Assembly (NCBI RefSeq): GCF_029227915.1
Contig: NC_079881.1
Span: 22,047,501 to 22,111,500 of the forward strand
Source of the DNA: Hydractinia symbiolongicarpus
Lineage: Eukaryota; Cnidaria; Hydrozoa; Anthoathecata; Hydractiniidae
DNA length: 64,000 nt
Direction: 5' to 3'
Shown: positions 53,297 through 64,000 of the stretch, piece by piece
Numbering within the stretch: the stretch's first letter is position 1
Layout of the letters: every line of letters starts with the position of its first letter
Made by a program: the position numbers and the translations under genes
The notes under the pieces: model-generated
What the model saw: the letters and a program-made list of their open reading frames with translations, nothing else
Told to the model about the DNA's origin: nothing
Databases searched by the model: none

Positions 53297-53874
53297 CTAG
53301 TCGATAAGGCCCGTGGAAAAATCCACTTAGGCAGGATAACAGAGAAAAATAACCGTCATTTCAATTTTGATGACGTCAGCAGAGACATGTCAGAACACAA
53401 AACATTTTTTTTCAGAAATGTGTATGCCTGTTGCCTTCATCGTATAGATCTTGAAACGCTGATCAAAAAAATGTATAGGATCGTGTATTTTTGACAAACG
53501 GTTGCAGAGATATTAGGGTTTGAAGGTTTTTTGATGACGTCATCAACCCGTCCATTCCCGAAACGGATTCAGGGACCCAGGTTTGGGAAACTTACCCAAA
53601 TTGGTCAAAGGTGGTCCCTAGTTACCTACGCAGGAGATGACGTCAGTTATTTCCACCCGTTTCCAAGTTATTTAGCCTTAAATTTAAAAGGCAATGCAAT
53701 GGCTTCACTAATCTTAATATACTTTCCTTTGACGTCAATATTGCTTTAACGTCAAAGTTTGGTAATTTACAGAACAAATTTATAGACGATGTTTTATAGA
53801 CTTTATCAAAGAAATTTTATCCACTTTGCAAAAGTCACAGACAGACAGAACTGGCGTATTATTATATAGACTAG
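53297..53874 (+). mobile_element. GTGGAAAAATCCAC-family repeat, full copy
   Basis: Starts ACTAGTCGATAAGGCCCGTGG with the hairpin GTGGAAAAATCCAC and ends GTATTATTATATAGACTAGT. The tips ACTAGTCG/ACTAGTCT are inverted, so a short TIR is possible. Several GATGACGTCA-type palindromes lie inside, and AGACAGACAGA precedes the end. The 72-codon frame inside is not supported as a gene. Confidence 0.6.
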
Positions 53875-54005
53875 TAGATAGGCCCGTGGAAAAATCCACT
53901 CAGGCAGAAGAACAATGAAAAATTAGAAGATTTTAGGAATTTTGATGACGTCAGCAGTGTCCTGTTCATCTACATAAAAATTGAATGCGTTTTTGATAGT
54001 TGGAA
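53870..54005 (+). repeat. Second, truncated copy of the same repeat
   Basis: Directly abuts the previous copy: ACTAGTAGATAGGCCCGTGG, the hairpin, then TTTTGATGACGTCAGCAG. Similarity fades near 54000. Confidence 0.7.
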
Positions 54006-54993
54006 AGGCCTGTGGAAAAATGACAAAAAAGCAGTAAAAATAAGGATAACTTACGAAAACGATAATGTTACGAAAAAGAAAACTTGGGATTTTGTTTTCC
54101 ATAAACCTCCATAAACCTAAAAAATAATAAATTATGATGATAATACTTTCCTATTTTTGTTTCCTGTAAAAAGATAATTCAATGGTTACATACAGATCGT
54201 ATAATATTAATATATTGGTAAGTAAGTTACCTGCAGTTGATGCTTCTTGAGTCTTTTCAATACCAAAAATATGTGATGCAATTTTAACATGGCATGCCCT
54301 GACTTTAAGTTCACGAATTATCTCCTTAAAAAGAAAATAATCCACCTAACGAAGCGCGCCACGGGAAGGCAAGTCATGGGCTTTGCGCTTCAACCTAAAA
54401 AAGAAAAAGAAAAGTACGTAGTGTGCTTTTGTACTAAAGAGAGTTAATAAGGTAAGTTTTGGGCAATATGACCAATTCCAGTAGCTTGTGAGCCCCCAAT
54501 ACCAGTGAATGTTGAAGTGAATATTGAATACATAATATAGATAACATTAACAGTTTTTTATAAGAACAAAATGTTTGAACATGAAAAACAATATGAGTAA
54601 ATATACAACCATTGAAAATGCTATTAATTTAATGAAAAGTGAAAAGGGTGGTTTTGTCAATAAAATACTCAATCTTGTAATTCAATTCTATATTTACAAC
54701 AGATTAAAAACAGAAAAGATAAACTAAACTAACCGATTAGTCTACTTACTTACAAACAAACAGACAAACAGCCAACAAACCAACCGACGAACACACTAAC
54801 TAACCAAACAAACAACTTACAAATAACTCACTAACTAACAAACAACTAACTAACAAACAACTTACTAACAAACAACTTACTAACAAACAACTAACAAATT
54901 AAGTAACTAAAGTCAGAGTTTAAAATTCCAAGCAACTTTTAAGAGTAAAAAGATATATGTAAATATAGACTATTTAGAGCTCAAATTTTCTAT
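54006..54993. other. Mostly no gene; exon-like patch at 54232-54335
   Basis: On the minus strand a block reading EIIRELKVRACHVKIASHIF and GIEKTQEASTA is bounded by a TTTTTAAG acceptor-like end and a GTAACT donor-like end, so it could be an internal exon. No partner exons were found. The rest is AT-rich. Confidence 0.3.
54760..54905. repeat. AACAAACAACTTACT-type tandem repeat
   Basis: Degenerate AACT/AACA units, with several exact ACAAACAACTTACTA repeats in the last third. Confidence 0.85.
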
Positions 54994-55790
54994 TTACTTA
55001 AAAGTTACTGACAAAGTGCCTCCATTAAATTGTAAATTGAATTGGTTTAATGAGCTGTTTAAAGTGTTGGCGTTGGTGTTATTGTTGGTGGTGGTGGTAG
55101 CATTGGTTGAGGAGTTGGTATTTTTATTGAAGGAAGTTTTTTTGGTATTTTGACGCCATTTAAAATTTGGTCTATCCTGGCCCCCATTAGCTTTCCAAAA
55201 TTTAAAAGCTTTGTTTGATTTGGGGCCAGGATGTTCCTGCCGATATAGTTTGAAGGCTTTTCTGGACAAATTCACTAAAATAAATTAGCTGTGTTTTTAG
55301 AATTAATATCATCCGAAAATTGTAAGTAATTAGTTAGTAATTAATTATCGATTGTGCTAAATTATCGATTGTGCTAACAAAAGCAGTTGCAAAAAATAAA
55401 AAAATTATAATAATAACATTTACCTGCTTTTTGTTTATTTTCTTTGTTCATATTCTCATCTATAACCACAATATACACAATAGTAGTAATTAGGCATATT
55501 TGAATTATTCTCATTAGAACCATTCATTATTTTGTGATACATGTTACGAAAATAATAAAAAGTCAATTTCAATAAAATATTAATATTAATAACATTTACC
55601 TGTTTTTTTTCTATGCTGTTATGTTCAACTTCGACAACATCATCACTCTCATCTATAGAATGTGTGGAATAGTTATAATTAAACAGTAGAAAAAAAAATT
55701 ACAAAAAAAGATATTTTATAAATTTAATTATTACCATCACTTTTCATCAGGACTTCCTCGTTAACCTCATCACTAATGTTACATGCCATT
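54994..55790 (-). CDS. Possible small spliced gene, Lys/Asn/Thr-rich product
   Basis: Exon 1 from ATG near 55789 (MACNISDEVNEEVLMKSD) ends at GATG|GTAATA. A candidate exon 2 (55655-55600) and exon 3 (55460-55425) both start ATGAGA after TATAG and end in CAG|GTAAAT. The last exon (about 55277-54994) reads NLSRKAFKLYRQEHPGPKSN, KAFKFWKANGGQDR and an Asn/Thr-rich tail. Joining exons 1, 3 and 4 keeps one frame and gives about 120 residues. Including exon 2 breaks the frame, and it ends in an A8 tract, so a one-base loss may have killed it. No domain is recognised. Confidence 0.35.
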
Positions 55791-55799
55791 TTTTATTAA

Positions 55800-56266
55800 A
55801 TTTTACTCTGATAACCTGCATTAAGAACAAATATTAATTAAGAAAAGAGTGGGTGAGATTAACTTAAAGCTGCACAAACAAATTGTTCTCACAACAAAAA
55901 TATATGAAATACTTGAAAAATTGCAAATTGTTGAACAAATGAATAAAATATGTGATCAATAGTTGATAATATTAAAGCTTCAATACAGAAAACATTTCAT
56001 GAAAATCTTGCATATTAATTACTTAATTATTTATATTATTGTTGCAAATTCTTATTCCTATCTTGGCTTTTAGTTCATGAATTACATACACATTTTTTTA
56101 CATGCAATTCACTTAACAGGGTGCAGCACGTGAAGGTAAGCCTTTGCACCCCACCTAAAAAGAAAAGGGAGGATAAAATGTTCTTAATGTTGATACTTTT
56201 AATAAAATATGATATAAATTAAGGAAAAAAAATAAGTTGTCCTGATCTTTACGTTGTCTTCAGCCT
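55800..56266. other. No gene seen
   Basis: AT-rich DNA up to the left end of Kolobok-2. Confidence 0.4.
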
Positions 56267-56655
56267 TTAAAGGTAGTGTCTGCTACAAAATAAAAACTTT
56301 TATATTAACTGATATAGATATACAAATAAAGAAATGACATACCTTTTTTTTTTATTAATCTCTGGAAATACATATAAACAAAACTTTTTTACTTGGCCAT
56401 GTCGAAGCACAGCTAGAGACGTTCTGAATAACATGCGCGAAAAAAGGCCTGGTAAAAATAATTATGCGTAATTATGCATTTGACGTCAGTGATTGGTTGA
56501 TTTGAAAGACCGAACATGCGAAAACGCGACAAACGCGACAAGCCCCCCTGAAAATAAAAACTTTTCCTTTTTTTTTTTTCAGGCGGGAGAAGGTATAAAA
56601 ATATTCTTCAAATCATTTATAGGTCTTTAAAACTAGGCGGTTTTAATTTTAAATA

Positions 56656-57440
56656 ATGGCGCAATCTAGACTATCCAATAAACCGAACGTTATAGGGTTT
56701 CAGTATGAGCCCTAGAGAGCGCCTGGCGCAAATGAAATGCCCGAATTTAATGACTCATCTGACGAGGATGAAGAAAGTGCGAAACCTCCAAGAAGTACCT
56801 TGAATAAGGACAAGTGGTGCTTATGTAAAAACTGCGAGGTTATGCCATCGCAGCAAGAATGCATTTGTTGTCATGAAATTGACGAGATAAAGTACGCCCA
56901 TCTGAACGGTAAGAACAGTTACATCTTGTTTCCAGCCTACTTTTTTGTCTCTAAGGAGGGGGCGGCAGAGACACTGGAAACGCATGACTAGTATAAATGT
57001 TTTTATAATAATCGACGTTCCTATATTTTATTATAGACAAACATTGCTTACTTGACCATCCTGACTTTGTTCCAGTCGTGCTCTTGAAAAACAACCTTTG
57101 GACGGCGTTAGTGGGCTTGCACGATAGAGGAAGTCGTGGTTTATCAAGCAGAAATAATGTTTCCAACAGGTATTAATATTACAACATGTATTTATGCGAT
57201 GGCCGTAACTGGAGTAGATGACTATTTGCTGTTATGTTTAGATCTTATAGATACGCTGCTTATCGGCAGTTTTGTTGGTTTATCCACACCAGATTAGGAA
57301 GAAGTGTACGTCGAGTGATCCCAGCTTGTGTAGTAACGATGATTCGTCAAGAATACCCGAGCCCTGATGGAAAGTACGTGGGTTTTTGTGAAGTGACAGG
57401 AGTCTCAGAGGTGGACTTTTCTTGGAGTGGAGACAATTAA
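56656..57440 (+). pseudogene. P2X7-ballast-like gene of Kolobok-2
   Basis: Exons 56656-56908, 57037-57169 and 57242-57440 join in phase at GT/AG borders. Exon 1 begins MAQSRLSNKPNVIGFQYEP, then an in-frame TAG (56713-56715), then MPEFNDSSDEDEESAKPP and WCLCKNCEVMPSQQECICC. Exon 2 gives KHCLLDHPDFVPVVLLKN and LWTALVGLHDRGSRG. Exon 3 gives SYRYAAYRQFCWFIHTRLG and VRRVIPACVVTMIRQEYP. Intron positions equal those of the Kolobok-1 gene. The only lesion seen is the early stop; an internal start at ATG 56737 would still give the zinc and ballast parts. Confidence 0.8.
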
Positions 57441-57584
57441 ATTTTGTTTTTAAATATAACCGTTAAGTGTAACATATATAAAAGAGAAGACGGCTATGAA
57501 ATATTTGTTGCTCAGAATTAATATCTTATTGCGGCCTTTTATGTTTTAAAAAAAACGTTTGTATTCTGTTTTCGTACTAACTAT

Positions 57585-60500
57585 TTACAACTTTATACGC
57601 TTGTATTTTATCGAATTTGATATAATTTCTTCTCTATCTGGTCTTGCGACAGGAGCAATTTTCTTGTCGTATTGACGTTTTTTTCTCTTCGATGCGCTGG
57701 CTTTACTTCCATATGATGCACGCAAAATTATTTTTTGAATTATGTAAAATAGATATCCTATTTCTTTTTCCTCTTTAACTGGTTTAGCCACAAATCGTTT
57801 GGTTGGTTTAGAGTACGCAATTTGAAACAGCGGTGTTGCTGTACCTTCATCATCCACCTGATATTTCTGTGAACGAAACATAAAATTTAACACTCTATTA
57901 ACATATCTTGTAGAGAAGATTTAAGTATTTTTTTACCTGTTCCCTTTTACAATTATTATTATGGTCGAGGATTGCTAATTGTGTTCCAGCGATCATTTTT
58001 TCCATTCCGAAGAACGAACTTTTTGGAAGATATCTAATCTTCAAGGAAGGAAAAACTTCGAACATGGTCGTGCGAATTTATTCGTTCATTTGCTCTAGAT
58101 CTGTGACGAGTGTTTTTTGCGTAACAATATGGATCAATGCATTGTGCGCAGGGGATCCCATTTGAAACCATTCTTTTTGCCGCTTATCCTCGTCCGTTAA
58201 CTTCTCGTGTTCGCATTCTTTATAAATTGAATTTTGTGGAAATGTGTGTTTATTTGCAGTATGATGGACGACTGACACAAATCTTTCAGCCAATTCTTTC
58301 CCGTCCCCTTTACACGTAGCGATGGACCAATATAAGTGGTTAACCACTGCTGGAGCCCATCGTGCAAGAAGCTTAAAATCTGAAACAACAACAAAAACAT
58401 TAAAATATTCCAGTTCGCAGCTTGATGTGAATATAGGCAAGTGGTGTTACGTTTGTTACCTTTCTTTTTGGATGCCTTTATCATTTTTTTCAAAATTCCT
58501 TTACCAATGTGCCAAGGGTCAAACTGGTGGATGATGTGTTTAAACCTTGGATCAGTTTGCATCAATTTTTAATGGAAACATGGCGGTCTGTCGATATAAC
58601 GCGGATCTTAACATCCAGATCGCTTTGGATGGTATTTATGCAACGCAGAAACCCTTCTTTTTCCATCGCTTGGGAACTTGTTACCTCCTAGACAAATATT
58701 TCTATTTTAAATTAACACCGTTGCTAACTACTAAAAATATGTATTGAAAGACAAAGTATACTATACCGTTACATGAACTATGCTATAATTTGGTACTTTG
58801 TTGGTGAACGTGTCGATTGCAGATACGGTACTATACGATGCATTATGACCTGGTGTGTCGCATTGTCCATCAACCGCAAGCTCTAAACTTCGATTGGCTT
58901 CCGTAATTTCTGTTACTTGCTGTTGTTGTTCCTTTCGCCAAGCATGGTCAATTTGCGGAAAGATGTAATTGCCTCGATGTTCAAAATACATCTGTTTCGA
59001 CAGGAATTGTACTTTTAAAAGCTTTGCAAACTTATGTAATTTTGGGTAGCTTCTTCCTGCTAGTTCTGCCGCTGCAGCAATTAAAAGATTTCCAGCTCCC
59101 TTTGTTCCATTGAGCATGGGTTGCGATGACCACTTATAGCTACATCCTAAATAGATTAAAAACCTTTCTCACATAAAAGAAAAAATGTTACGAACATTCA
59201 GCCGCACAGGTGATTTATACCTACTTTTAGCACATGTTAAGTTTAACATTAGTTGACTCCCCGTGTTTTTTGTTTCTCTTGTTAATGACGAATTGATTGT
59301 CGCTCCACATTTTAAACAGTATTTTACCAGTTGCAGTAACTGTGATTCGTACACAAGAAAAACCTTTTGTTTGTGAAGAGGTTTTGTTGCTGATAATGAT
59401 GGTGTGCTTTCAGAATTATCATCATCGAATTCTGATTCTGTGTTGTCATCGGGCGAATCGATAGCTGCGAAATCGGGATCTTTTTTCGCAGTTCTAAATA
59501 TGCAACGTTTAAAAAATAAATTTGCATAAAAAAGACTACTTTTATTACTTCTGGTTTATAAAATAACTTTTCACCTTTCAAGAGAGTTTTTCAGCCATTC
59601 GTCATCGTTCACATCAATTTCTTTGTTTTTTTCGAGAGGGTCTGAAACTGCTGATTCTTCAGCAATCTGCGTTTTTAAGTTAAAAGACAAAGAAACTCCA
59701 AGGACCTCCAAGAATCTTTCCAACTCTTCTATGTTGTTCAACTGAAACGTACCGTGAATACTATTCATCCTTTCTGTACTTTCAACATCTTCATCCTCGT
59801 CTATTTCGTCATCACTGCTTACCACGTCCATGCTTTGATCTTGGTTCTTTTCGGCATCTAAAAGTAAATCATATTTTAACGGTTTAACTAAATACTTCAC
59901 GCTTCTTAAGTAAAACTTAAGTGAAACTGTTTACAAACCCTTGAGTTCTTATTACGAAAAAGTTGATATTAATTTTACCATCATTAACACTCGAGCACTG
60001 GTTCGTAATTTGCGTTGCTCTGTTACAGCGCCTCGTGGGCAGTGTTTGGGTTTGGGCGTGAATGTCTGGCCTAAAATCCATTTGATTTCCATAGTCCCGA
60101 ACTTTTGGTGACGGCACCTGTGTTCCAAAATCTCTTGTTTTCCTTTTTTCTGTTTGTATCCCAATCGAGTATGTCGAGGGTAAAGGTTCGCAGGACGCGC
60201 AAGGTTCATCATGTGGCAATTCATCCCTCGTTATAGCGTTTTCGATAACCTTGAATTGGATTACATATAAAATAAAATAATTCTACAAAATACCACTTAA
60301 AAATGAGCCTAGGAATTATTTTAAGAACCGTATGTACCTCTTTTAAACTTTTTTTTCAACTCTTTTCTTGGAAGTTTGCCTTTCCTTAGGTTGCGGTTTG
60401 TGTGGGAAAATTGTTGGCAAAGATCCCGGTACCAATTTCCTTTTTGCCGTTCTCTCGGTATAAAACAATTCATTTTGAAGGCTCCAGCTTTTATCGAAAC

Positions 60501-60670
60501 AGTTCTCCGTAAAGTGATCAGAACATAAGAGAACTTTTTTCGGCAATTCTGTTCTGTTTATAGCTTTTACCCAGGCATTTCGTACATTTCGATCTCCTGG
60601 TAGACGAAAAAAACTTTTCTTTGTCGCGTTTACTATTATTGCTGCAACCGAACGCTGAGCACCAAGACAT
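57585..60670 (-). pseudogene. Kolobok-2 transposase, THAP + DDE, multi-exon
   Basis: The THAP finger starts at ATG 60670 (MSWCSAFGCSNNS) and goes on after a frameshift in a T7 tract (about 60610) with PGDRNVRNAWVKAINR and VLLCSDHFTENCF. Exons follow near 60238-59958 (GIQTEKRKTRDFGTQ), 59858-59581, 59490-59225 (FLVYESQLLQLVKYC), 59150-58771 (WSSQPMLNGTKGAGNLL, LAVDGQCDTPGHNASYSTVS with the first Asp), 58690-58460 (RVISTDRHVSIK, HQFDPWHIGKGILKK; frameshift near 58568), 58390-57935 (VNHLYWSIATCKGDG, MFEVFPSLKIRY with the Glu; TAA at about 58078) and 57890-57585. Kolobok-1 has the same protein with most of these introns absent. Confidence 0.8.
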
Positions 60671-61411
60671 GTTCGTTCTTAAACTGATAATTTTGGGACA
60701 TATCTTTGCTTATGATAAACTGTCTAGCAACTTCGTATCCACGTTTTTTTTAGTGTTTTTTATAACAGTTCCGTCCCGACCGGATAGATGTTTGGTCTGT
60801 GCTTAAAGTGTGTGTTCATACTAGCATAATCTTCAACGTTTCGCATTGTTTAAAACCCACGGCATTCAAAAATGTTTAAGAAAAAATAAAAATAAAATTA
60901 TTCTATTGCTTGTTTATGTATGACATTACATTACATACTTTGACAGATAAATTTACTTATTTCCGTTAAATAAATTTAAGGATTCATGTTATTAATTTGT
61001 GATTTCTATTTTTGCAGTCTGTCAATAGCCTTTCACGATCCAAAAATACTTATCGCAGACGATACATTTTTTATTCGAAAGCGTCTGGCTCGTAGCCGGG
61101 GGTTAATTTTTAAATCTTCGGCATTACAAATTAAATTTGTTCTTCATACATTCCCCATGTTTTCGGTCCCGATTTTGAACCTGGACACTGACGTAGGCGG
61201 GGACATATTAGAAAAGCCTCGCATTCATGCGCGGTCGTGTTTACAATATGGCGAACTAATGTAGCTACACGAGGAGGAAACTCTCAAATTTAAAAGAACA
61301 ACATTGCACTGGTACTTTGTATTTATTAAATTTTAACCTGAAATTCGTTAATAATAACATGTTTTCTTTATGTAAACTAACTTTAAATTTTGTAGCAGCC
61401 ACTACCTTTAA

Positions 61412-62109
61412 GGATTGTAATTAATAGAGCAATTTTGTACATCACCTAAAAACAAAACGTTAAGATGTATTTAAAAAAATGGTCAAAAAAAATTAAGGTT
61501 AAATAATTACCTTTAAATTGTGCGAGATTTTCATTTGGGAGGTTATCATAAAACCATTACGATGGAGTATTTACAGAGTCTGTTATTTAGAATTTAAGTT
61601 AAGGCTATTATGAACATGCACGAAATGAAAAGTTGCATTAGCAATGCCAAAAAATTAAATATTATGTTATTGAAAGAATGCAGGTAATGAGTAATTAAAA
61701 ATATAAAGATTGAAATAACTTTCGCAATTTAGCCTAAAATCTGGAAATTGCTGAATTTTGTTTCTCTAAAGATTCTACGTTTAAATAAGTACTTCTAGTT
61801 TATTTAATGAGACATCACCTTAACAGTTATACATACGCTATCAGTAAAAAAATGATAACCAACTGTAGGTATGAGACATTAGTGTCTTTAAATGAACTTT
61901 TTGATAATATTTAAAAGTAACAGAATCATAAGTACTCCTAGTTCATTTAATGAGACATCACCTTAACAGTTATACATACGCTATCAGTAAAAAAATGATA
62001 ACCAACTGTAGGTATGTAACATTAGTGTCTTTAAAATGAACTTTTTAACAATATTCAAAATTAACAGAATTATGTGAGAACTTGTGATTCTGGTAATTTT
62101 AAATATTAT
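61412..62109. other. 3' flank of the Helitron; no gene
   Basis: Two direct copies of a ~143-bp unit start ACTTCTAGTTTATTTAATGA at 61791 and ACTCCTAGTTCATTTAATGA at 61934; both contain ACATACGCTATCAGTAAAAA. A short repeat TTATGTGAGAACTTG occurs at 62070 and 62110. A Helitron 3' hairpin and CTRR end could not be fixed by eye. Confidence 0.6.
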
Positions 62110-64000
62110 TTATGTGAGAACTTGACGGTAAACAATATTTTGAGAGTAACATTTCCCATTAAAAAACCCTTGCTTGGATGGGGGAACAATACTTACTCTA
62201 ACATCATCAAATGCCCTTGCTCTAGAAAAAGCAACATACAACTGACCATGAGAAAAACAAGGCCTGCGCAACAATATACCAACCTTTTCAAAGGTTTGAC
62301 CTTGTGCCTTGTTTATTGTCATAGCATAAGAAAGCCTTAGTGGAAGCTGTCTGCGACGCAAAACAAAAGGCATACCTGTATCCGAAGGTGCAAGTTGCAC
62401 CCTTGGAATAAGTACCCTATCTCCAATAGCATTGCCAGTGAGTACTTTAGCATCGACACAGTTGTCGTAAAGATATCTTACAGTTAGGCGAGTGCCATTA
62501 CATAAGCCTTTATTTATGTTTATGTTTCTTAATAACATAACAATGGCACCCGATTTTAATTTAAGACAATGAGGAGGCATACCTGAAGGTGTGATACTAT
62601 TTAAAAATTCCACCGGATATTGATTCCGTTCCTCCTCATCATCACACACAACATCATCTGCACTAAAATAAATTTTTTCTTCACCCGGCAACAACTCCAA
62701 CACCTGATCATTAATTATAAGTGAATCATCATTTGTAGGTGTTAGTATTACAGATGATGCCATATTTTCTGGGTGAAAATCCCTAAACAAAGTATTAACA
62801 ATACATTGATTTTGTTGTAACACACAATTGGATGGCACTTCAATTGCACCTTGAAACGGTGGTTGTTCCCGAACTGGTAAAACACCTTTTCCAAGTTGCA
62901 GAAGCCATGCAGCAAATTCTTGTTCTCCTGGCCTCGTTCTCATGTTGTGAGTTAATTTAAATTCTGTAACCAAGTGCCATAGTGGAGAACTTTTTAGGCA
63001 CATGTCAACAATTTCAGTTGGTTTTCCTTTTCTGACAACAGGCAATAATTGTGAAAAATCACCACCTAAAAGAACAACTTTACCTCCAAATGGAAGTTCG
63101 CTATTGCAAATGTCTCGAAGAAGACGATCTATTGCATGGAAAGCATGCTTGGGAATCATGGAAGATTCATCAAGTAAAAAGAGATTTTTTTGCCGTAGCT
63201 CAACAGCATAAGCAGACACCGGAGTTCTGCATGTACTGTTTTCCAAAATAGGAACTGGTAACTGAAATAACTTATGTATAGTGGTACCGTTTTTTAAAAG
63301 AGTTGCTGCTATACCAGTAAATGCAGCAGTTCCAGCTTGAAAACCTCTACCTGAAATTTCGGAAATAAGGTAATTATAAGTAAAGGTTTTACCACTGCCA
63401 CCAGCACCCTCTAAATAAAACAAACGGTTATTTTGGGCTGTATTGTTAGCAACATTTAAAACCGCTTCTATAACTGCATCAGCCAGTGCTGTCTGTTCTT
63501 CAGTAAGTTGAGCCCTCAGTTGAGAAGCTCTTTCAGCCTCCAAAGCTACATCAATGTTTTCAGCTGGAGGTATTTCATCTAAACTTGGAAGATTAAAATC
63601 AGTAAGAGATTTACCAGATTGTCTAAGTACAGAATGAATATCTTGAAGCACCCTGTACTCAGCTTGATCCTCGTTCATTTGGCGAAGATAATCCTCACAC
63701 ATAGAACCCTTGTACCTTGTCCACAAAGTAAAAGGATCAGAAGGTTCACAGTGGATAAGTATTATTTCAAACAATTGTCTTAATTGCCGAGGCATCTAAA
63801 AGTTGACAGCCTCCTTCAAAGTATTGTTCCATTCGGTATCATCTTGCAGTAGTCCACGCAATAAACAGGTTTCACGAAATGTCTCAGCGACATTACCATC
63901 CACAGTTCTTAAATCTTCATAAGATGTTGCACCACACGTATGTAATAATAGCATACGTATATAAATAAAAAAGCTCACCTGCGCGAGGACTCACACTATA
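62110..64000 (-). pseudogene. Helitron PIF1-like helicase, partial
   Basis: The frame 63795-62110 (561 codons) is the C-terminal helicase of a Helitron Rep/helicase protein: LEGAGGSGKTFTYNYLI (Walker A), FLLDESSMIPKHAF (Walker B), GGKVVLLGGDFSQLLPV, MRTRPGEQEF, SYAMTINKAQGQTFEKVG and LYVAFSRAR. Upstream in the same frame, after one TAG at 63793-63795, GATSYEDLRTVDGNVAETF and LLQDDTEWNNTLKEA continue the protein; near 63975 a frameshift joins YSVSPRAGELFYL. The Rep (HUH) part lies beyond the window. The C-terminus is complete. With only two lesions it is a recent copy. Confidence 0.9.

Larger units (their letters stand above)
56271..61407. mobile_element. Kolobok DNA transposon 2 (5.14 kb)
   Basis: Ends are AGGTAGTGTCTGCTACAAAA (left) and the reverse complement of AGGTAGTGGCTGCTACAAAA (right), with TTAA on both sides (56267-56270 and 61408-61411). 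Gene order is the mirror image of Kolobok-1: ballast-like gene (+) near the left end, transposase (-) near the right. The ends differ from those of Kolobok-1, so it is a separate family. Both genes carry lesions. Confidence 0.88.

Noticed and set aside
53297-53874. Helitron-type ends (TC...CTAG)
   Set aside because: The first copy can be read that way, but the second begins TAGATA rather than TC, and no 3' hairpin precedes CTAG.
56750-56800. Hammerhead-like CTGACGAGG...GCGAAAC string
   Set aside because: The core words occur, but no stem II can be formed between them and the region is the coding exon of the ballast-like gene.
1-64000. CRISPR array, bacterial operons or ribosome binding sites
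   Set aside because: The introns, transposon classes and base composition are those of an animal genome; no regularly spaced short repeats of CRISPR type occur.

Overview
The window looks like repeat-rich intergenic DNA from an early-branching animal. A cnidarian, probably a hydrozoan, is my inference: the DNA is AT-rich with abundant GCTAGCTA runs, there are spliceosomal introns, and the transposon mix is familiar from cnidarian genomes (Kolobok, PIF/Harbinger, hAT, Helitron, L2/CR1-like LINEs, RLE-type non-LTR elements). I found no convincing single-copy housekeeping gene. Nearly every recognisable coding segment belongs to a mobile element or its remains.

Layout. 1-3.2 kb: anonymous repeat DNA with an imperfect ~160-bp array. 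3.2-9.1 kb (minus strand): a non-LTR retrotransposon of the R2/NeSL type encoding reverse transcriptase, a CCHC finger and a restriction-like endonuclease, fused in one reading frame to a ubiquitin-specific protease (USP) domain; a second USP tail lies downstream. 8.6-15.3 kb: a 2.2-kb unit in three tandem copies, two almost identical, which joins the 5' end of that retrotransposon to the 5' part of an unrecognised HIRAN-like gene; the rest of that gene runs on, decayed, to about 17.8 kb. 18.8-21.7 kb: a PIF/Harbinger element with a MADF-type protein (+) and a damaged DDE transposase (-). 21.7-33.8 kb: copies of a large composite repeat with a tRNA-like module, an array of diverged repeats, a 2A-peptide ORF and a 5'-truncated LINE. 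34-36.9 kb: another LINE fragment, a tRNA-derived SINE and a further USP fragment. 37.1-40.4 kb (minus strand): a dead hAT transposase, a broken P2X7-ballast-like gene and ankyrin repeats. 40.4-42.3 kb: a second, damaged RT/RLE copy. 44.5-48.8 kb: an apparently intact Kolobok transposon. 49-56 kb: composite repeats, an unknown P-loop remnant and a possible small spliced gene. 56.3-61.4 kb: a second Kolobok of another family. 62.1-64.0 kb: the helicase end of a Helitron, running off the window.

Three themes stand out. First, both Kolobok elements carry the same two convergent genes: a THAP-DDE transposase and a spliced gene for a P2X7-C-terminal (ballast)-like zinc domain. A third ballast-like gene lies nearby. 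Second, the RLE-type retrotransposon has a USP deubiquitinase fold fused in frame. Third, a short module with three hairpins recurs at least 13 times on both strands, mainly around the RT/USP sequences, and its stems change in a compensatory way.

Limits: all similarities come from recognising motifs by eye. No alignment, database search or folding program was run. Exon borders are inferred from GT/AG signals and reading frame.
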